From Chromobacterium rhizoryzae (GTDB taxonomy: Bacteria > Pseudomonadota > Gammaproteobacteria > Burkholderiales > Chromobacteriaceae): 64,000 nt of DNA. A program made the translations under genes and the position numbers. The stretch is from contig NZ_CP066126.1 in the NCBI RefSeq assembly GCF_020544465.1, positions 3,348,001 through 3,412,000 of the forward strand, in the 5' to 3' direction. The notes under the pieces are model-generated. The model was not told the DNA's origin. It did not search any database and worked only from the letters and a program-made list of their open reading frames with translations. Positions 60,588 through 64,000 of the stretch are shown in pieces (within the stretch, counting starts at the first letter, position 1; each line of letters opens with the position of its first letter).

Positions 60588-61365
60588 AAACGTAAATCTC
60601 GCCCCTCAGATACAGCCGCGCCTGCCCCAGCAAAGCCACTTCCGCGCCTTCCAGCCGGCATTCCAGGCTGCCGCGGCGCGCGCCGCCCTGGCGCGCCTGC
60701 AAGCGGGTCTTGCCCAGCACGCCGGCCCAGTACGGCGCCAGCCAGCAGTGGGCCGAGCCGGTGACCGGGTCTTCGTCGACGCCGACGCCGGGGCCGAACC
60801 AGCGGCTGACGAAATCGCAGTCCGCGCCGCGCGCGGTCACCGCCACCCCGCGCTTGGGCAAGCCGCGCAGCCGCTGGAAGTCCGGCCGCAGCGCCGCCAG
60901 CCGCGCCGCGTCGTCCAGCACCACGATGTAATCGTCGGCGGCCAGCACCTGGCCGGCGTCCAGGCCCAGCGCCGCCAGCAGGCCGGGCGGCTCGGCGCAG
61001 GGGCGCGGCGTCACCGCGGGGAAGCGCAGCTCGATGCGCTCGCCGTCGCGCCGCGCCGTCAATTCGCCGCTGCGGGTCTGGAAGACGATGCGTTCGCCGC
61101 GCCAGCCCAACTCATGGAACAAGACCCAGGCGCTGGCCAGCGTGGCGTGACCGCACAAATCCACCTCGGTGGTGGGCGTGAACCAGCGCAGCGCCATTCG
61201 TTCGCCCTCCGCCACCAGGAAGGCGGTCTCGGACAGATTGTTTTCCATGGCGATGGCTTGCAGCGCGGCGTCCGGCAGCCAGGCCGGCAAGGGACACACC
61301 GCCGCCGGATTGCCGTGGAACACCGCGTCGCAGAACGCGTCCACCTGGTAGATGGGAATCTTCAT
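60586..61365 (-). CDS. PhzF-family isomerase-like protein
   Basis: A 259-residue protein of the PhzF (diaminopimelate-epimerase fold) family. Marks: VDAFCDAVFHGNPAAV, NNLSETAFL with the acid Glu46, VDLCGHATLASAWVL, and DEDPVTGSAHC in the second half. Only PhzF itself acts in phenazine synthesis; no other phz gene is present, so it is one of the many orphans of unknown substrate. Its ATG overlaps the stop of the DauR-like gene (ATGA). Confidence 0.9.
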   Translation of the reverse strand: MKIPIYQVDAFCDAVFHGNPAAVCPLPAWLPDAALQAIAMENNLSETAFLVAEGERMALRWFTPTTEVDLCGHATLASAWVLFHELGWRGERIVFQTRSGELTARRDGERIELRFPAVTPRPCAEPPGLLAALGLDAGQVLAADDYIVVLDDAARLAALRPDFQRLRGLPKRGVAVTARGADCDFVSRWFGPGVGVDEDPVTGSAHCWLAPYWAGVLGKTRLQARQGGARRGSLECRLEGAEVALLGQARLYLRGEIYV

Positions 61366-62078
61366 GCCTTGTCCTCCCGCGCATCGCCGCGGATTTCGTC
61401 CAGATAGTTGTAGACGGTGTAGCGGCTGACGCCCAGCGCCTCCGCCGCGCGCTCCACCCCGCCTTTGACGATGAACAGGCCCTGCTCCAGCATCTGCGCC
61501 ACCGCCTGTTTCTTGTCCGCCTTTTTCATCCGCGCCAGCGGCTTGCCGCCGCGCTCCAGCGCCTGGGCGATGATGTCCTGCATCGCCTCGTCCATGGCCG
61601 GCGGCTCCGGCGCGGCCGGAGGCGGCGGCGGCGCGCGGCCCGCCAGCGCCTGCAGGCAGGCCAGCGCCGCTTCCAGCTGGCTGCGGTCGCTGTTCAGGCA
61701 CAGCGCGGCGAAGGGTTCGCCGGCGGCGGTCTTGAAGACGGCGCTGGCGGACAGCAGCCGCCGGCCGTCGCGGCTCAGGGTGTGGTAGCCGGACACCAGC
61801 GCCGGTTCCGCGCCGCCCTGACGCATCGCCTGTTCGATGGCGGCGAAGCCGCGGTCGCCGGCCGGGCCGCCCAGGATGGCGTCCCCTAGACGGCGGCCGG
61901 ACACATGGCCGTTCTCGATGGCGACGACGGAGCGCTCCGGCCGGCTCAGATCATGCAGCACCACCTCGGTGTGCGCGTCCACCATGGCCCCCACCAATTT
62001 GACCGCGGCGCTCAAGGCGCGCAGCACCGCCTGTTTTTCCGCCTGGGCCGGATCGGCCGCCGGTTTCGGGTCTTCCAT
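61362..62078 (-). CDS. YheO/DauR-family transcriptional regulator
   Basis: A 238-residue regulator. The N-terminal PAS-like (YheO) domain has GAMVDAHTEVVLHDLSRPERSVVAIENGHVSGR; a Pro-rich linker (PPPPPAAPEPP) precedes the C-terminal HTH GGVERAAEALGVSRYTVYNYLDEIRG. This is the DauR/YheO architecture; DauR represses a D-arginine catabolic operon. It is coupled to the phzF-like gene and 11 bp behind the DUF2000 gene, so it may control this operon. The start ATGGAAGACCCG gives the usual short lead. Confidence 0.9.
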   Translation of the reverse strand: MEDPKPAADPAQAEKQAVLRALSAAVKLVGAMVDAHTEVVLHDLSRPERSVVAIENGHVSGRRLGDAILGGPAGDRGFAAIEQAMRQGGAEPALVSGYHTLSRDGRRLLSASAVFKTAAGEPFAALCLNSDRSQLEAALACLQALAGRAPPPPPAAPEPPAMDEAMQDIIAQALERGGKPLARMKKADKKQAVAQMLEQGLFIVKGGVERAAEALGVSRYTVYNYLDEIRGDAREDKA

Positions 62079-62089
62079 GCGGCCGCCCG

Positions 62090-62515
62090 TCAACGGTAAA
62101 GACTGAATTTGCGCGTCAGCGCGCCCAACGCCGCCTCGTCGCCGCACAAGGCCACGCCCCAGTATTCCAGCGCGGCGGCCGGGGTGGCCGCGGTGCGGCG
62201 CAGTTGTTCGGCGCTGCCGCCCTCGCCCATGGTGTCGGTGAAGTCGACGCAGACCACGCCGGCCTCGGCGGCGGCCTGGCGCAGCCGCTCCAGCTTGGCG
62301 GAGTTGTCCGCGCGCAGCACGATGAAGGGATCGGCCGAAATCGCCGGGTGCACGCCGCCGTCGGCGTCCACATAGTCCACGTGGTTTGCCGCCGCGTCCG
62401 CGCGCCGCAGCCGGCAGGCCAGGGCCAGCGCCAGATGGCCCAGCACATTCATCGCCCGGCCCGGCTCCAGCCGCTTGTGGATCACCGCCACGTATTTGCG
62501 TTCCGCCTCACTCAT
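62090..62515 (-). CDS. DUF2000 family protein
   Basis: A 141-residue protein of the DUF2000 family, related in fold to peptidyl-tRNA hydrolase 2. It has YVAVIHKRLEPGRAMNVLGHLALAL, a typical DUF2000 opening, and FIVLRADNSAKLERLRQAA. The function is unknown. The start overlaps the end of the GNAT gene by 8 bases, so both are in one operon with the DauR-like and PhzF-like genes. Confidence 0.87.
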   Translation of the reverse strand: MSEAERKYVAVIHKRLEPGRAMNVLGHLALALACRLRRADAAANHVDYVDADGGVHPAISADPFIVLRADNSAKLERLRQAAAEAGVVCVDFTDTMGEGGSAEQLRRTAATPAAALEYWGVALCGDEAALGALTRKFSLYR

Positions 62516-63053
62516 CGCCGCCGTCCTCCGCCTCATGCTCCGCGCGCAACAAGGCGTAATTGGCCAGCGACAGATAGCGGCCGTCCTTCCATTCGCACTC
62601 GCGGCTGACGCCCTCCAGGGTAAAGCCGACGCTCCGCAACAGTTTGCCGGAGCCCAGATTGTCCACTTCCACTTGCGCGTAGACGCGGTTGAGCGGGAAG
62701 CGGCGATAGGCCAGCCTCAGGAAACCGCGCAGGGCTTCCCGCATATAGCCGCGGCCCCAGTGTTCCGGCAGCAGCCAATAGCCCAGTTCGGCGCAATGGT
62801 GCTGTTCCGACCAGGAGCTGATGCCCACCGCGCCCAGGAAGCGCTCATCCTCCCGCGTTTCCAGCGCCAGCCACAGGCCGCTGCCGTCGGCGCGGATGTC
62901 GTCGAACCAGCGCATCTGCGCGCGGCAGTCCTCCTCGCTGGCGTAATGGATGCCGTAATGCTTGATCACTTCCGGGTGCGACAGCCCGTAAAACACATTG
63001 GGCAAATCCTCGGCGCGAAATTCGCGCAGCGTCAGCCGTTCCAATTGCAACAT
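62508..63053 (-). CDS. GNAT acetyltransferase, RimJ/RimL type
   Basis: A 181-residue acetyltransferase of the RimJ/RimL subgroup. LQLERLTLREFRAEDLPNVFYGL is the usual start, YWLLPEHWGRGYMREALRGFLRLAY is the CoA-binding core, and NRVYAQVEVDNLGSGKLLRSVGF completes it. It is the first gene of the GNAT-DUF2000-DauR-PhzF operon. The palindrome at 63113-63129 lies 60 bp upstream. The start ATGTTGCAATTGG follows GGGGAAACG. Confidence 0.91.
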   Translation of the reverse strand: MLQLERLTLREFRAEDLPNVFYGLSHPEVIKHYGIHYASEEDCRAQMRWFDDIRADGSGLWLALETREDERFLGAVGISSWSEQHHCAELGYWLLPEHWGRGYMREALRGFLRLAYRRFPLNRVYAQVEVDNLGSGKLLRSVGFTLEGVSRECEWKDGRYLSLANYALLRAEHEAEDGGDE

Positions 63054-63112
63054 CGTTTCCCCTTCACGCCAGCGGCCCAAGCTCGAATCTTGCCGGGCTT
63101 GGGCCGCCACAA

Positions 63113-63129
63113 TTCAACAATTTGTTGAA
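63113..63129 (-). promoter_or_regulatory. 17-bp operator-like palindrome before the GNAT operon
   Basis: TTCAACAA-T-TTGTTGAA is perfectly symmetrical. A third TTCAA half-site occurs in reverse at 63143-63149 (GGTTGAATT). It lies in the short AT-rich gap (63105-63150) in front of the operon and is a strong candidate for the DauR-like regulator or another repressor. Confidence 0.65.
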
Positions 63130-63148
63130 ATCTACATTTTTGGTTGAA

Positions 63149-64000
63149 TTATTGCAAGAGGGGCGCCACGCCGTAGACCGCGTCGCGCAGATCGGCGACG
63201 AAGCGCCCGGACATGCCTTCGTACAAGGTGTTGGTGAAGGCCACCACGCTCAGGCCGCGCGCGCGGTCCACAAACCAGGAGTGGCCGTAAGCGCCGCCCC
63301 AGCGCCAGGTGCCGGGCGATTCCGGCGAGGCGGCGGCGGCCGGATCGCGCAGCACCGAGAAGCCCAGGCCGAAACCGAAGCCGGGCATTTCCGGCAGTTC
63401 CTGCGCTCCGGTGTGATTGCGCGCCATCTCCTCCACCCACTCCGGCGGCAGCAAGGGCGCGCCGCCCTGCCGCAACGCCTCCAGCAGGCGCAGGAAATCG
63501 TCGGCGCTGCCCACCATGCCGGCGCCGCCGGACGGATAGGCGCCGGCGTCCAGCGCCCGCTGCGGCGCAAAGCGTATGCCCACCGTGCCTTCGAACGGCG
63601 CCACGATCGCCGGCTGCTCCATCCGCCACGGTTCGGCCTCGCCGTTGACGTAGACCGCGGCCAGGCGGCCCGGCTCCAGCGCGTGAAAATCGGTGTCGTC
63701 CATGCCCAGCGGCGCTGTGACCCAGCGGCGCACCGCCTGCGGCAGCGGCTGGTCCGCCACCCGCTCCACCAGCGCGCCCAGCACATCGGTGGCCAGCGAA
63801 TAGCCCCAGGACTGGCCCGGCGTATACAGCAGCGGCACGCTGGCGATGCGGCGCAGATTCTCCGTCAGGGTGAGGCCGTCGGCATCCATGCCGTCGGACA
63901 CTCCGGCGCGGGCGTAGGGACCGTCGCCGTCCTCCTCGAAAAAGCGATAGCCCAGGCCGGCGGTATGGCTGAGCAGCTGCCGCGGCGTGATCCGCGCCGG
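63149..64000 (-). CDS. Serine beta-lactamase-like hydrolase (N-terminus cut by window edge)
   Basis: The C-terminal 283 residues of a class C beta-lactamase-fold protein, the family of EstB-type esterases and penicillin-binding-like peptidases. Visible parts: RITPRQLLSHTAGLGYRFF, the Tyr motif WGYSLATDVLG, WVTAPLGMDDTDFHAL, and a C-terminal GGAYGHSWFVDRARGL that takes the place of KTG. The frame stays open to the right edge, so the SxxK motif lies outside the window. A start at the internal GTG 63901 would break the domain and is rejected. Confidence 0.9.
   Translation of the reverse strand, partial: PARITPRQLLSHTAGLGYRFFEEDGDGPYARAGVSDGMDADGLTLTENLRRIASVPLLYTPGQSWGYSLATDVLGALVERVADQPLPQAVRRWVTAPLGMDDTDFHALEPGRLAAVYVNGEAEPWRMEQPAIVAPFEGTVGIRFAPQRALDAGAYPSGGAGMVGSADDFLRLLEALRQGGAPLLPPEWVEEMARNHTGAQELPEMPGFGFGLGFSVLRDPAAAASPESPGTWRWGGAYGHSWFVDRARGLSVVAFTNTLYEGMSGRFVADLRDAVYGVAPLLQ

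Noticed and set aside
60586..61365. Phenazine biosynthesis from the PhzF homologue
   Set aside because: No phzABCDEG genes are nearby, and most PhzF-family proteins are unrelated to phenazines.
63149..63901. A complete hydrolase gene starting at GTG 63901
   Set aside because: The frame stays open to 64000 and the upstream residues (ITPRQLLSHTAGLGY) are a core family motif, so the gene is cut by the window edge.

Overview
The window is about 64 kb of GC-rich chromosome, densely coded on both strands. There are no rRNA or tRNA genes, no CRISPR array and no transposase. Gene order (uvrA / MFS / ssb; cmk-rpsA-ihfB-lapA-lapB; pyrF-ugd-hldA-hldD), an EntF-like NRPS, and many small intergenic repeats point to a betaproteobacterium of the order Neisseriales, most likely Chromobacterium or a close relative. 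This placement is inferred from content and recall, not from a search.

Layout. 1-2890: uvrA start, a YajR-like MFS transporter and ssb. 2891-7451: an AT-rich control region and a stand-alone C-A-T-TE peptide synthetase. 7452-13371: small enzymes and regulators (SUI1 protein, thioredoxin, glyoxalase-fold protein, MarR plus an isochorismatase-fold protein, bestrophin-like channel, LysR plus short-chain dehydrogenase). 13369-20253: hflX, a DEAD-box helicase, a NagD-type phosphatase and an acetoacetate / 3-hydroxybutyrate cassette with a patatin. 20289-31852: a long minus-strand block with LPS-core heptose genes, UDP-glucose dehydrogenase, pyrF, lapAB, ihfB, rpsA and cmk. 32082-41167: aroA, a MazG-like protein, a methyltransferase, a LysE exporter with a divergent MocR regulator, an L,D-transpeptidase, an ArsR-rhodanese regulator and rlmD. 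41425-50162: a nucleoside transporter, a monooxygenase-fold protein, phosphofructokinase, DkgB, an MFS/LysR pair, hydrolases and a solute-binding protein. 50174-54237: a LytS/LytR-type two-component system with an extra small 2TM protein, then an ABC-F ATPase preceded by a short leader peptide. 54396-64000: glyoxalase-fold proteins, a DHA2 exporter with LysR, a low-GC chagasin-type protease inhibitor, and a GNAT-DUF2000-DauR-PhzF operon. The right edge cuts a beta-lactamase-fold hydrolase.

What stands out. (1) A family of imperfect palindromes of about 145 bp, with ends AGAACCTGTTTACGATC / GATCGTAAACAGGTTCT, occurs about ten times. Many copies abut stop codons, and one pair flanks the low-GC chagasin gene. 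They resemble Correia elements of Neisseria in size and form. A second family with ends AGAG(T/C)GGCTAACAAA has two copies. (2) A 28-codon leader ORF with a consensus Shine-Dalgarno lies upstream of the ABC-F gene, suggesting ribosome-mediated attenuation. (3) The membrane domain of the LytS-like kinase is duplicated as a free 100-residue protein overlapping the kinase gene. (4) Two predicted enzymes lack the usual nucleophile (isochorismatase-fold Cys to Ala; alpha/beta-hydrolase Ser to Ala). (5) Several near-perfect inverted repeats lie at divergent promoters, the clearest being 13+13 bp between LysE and MocR.
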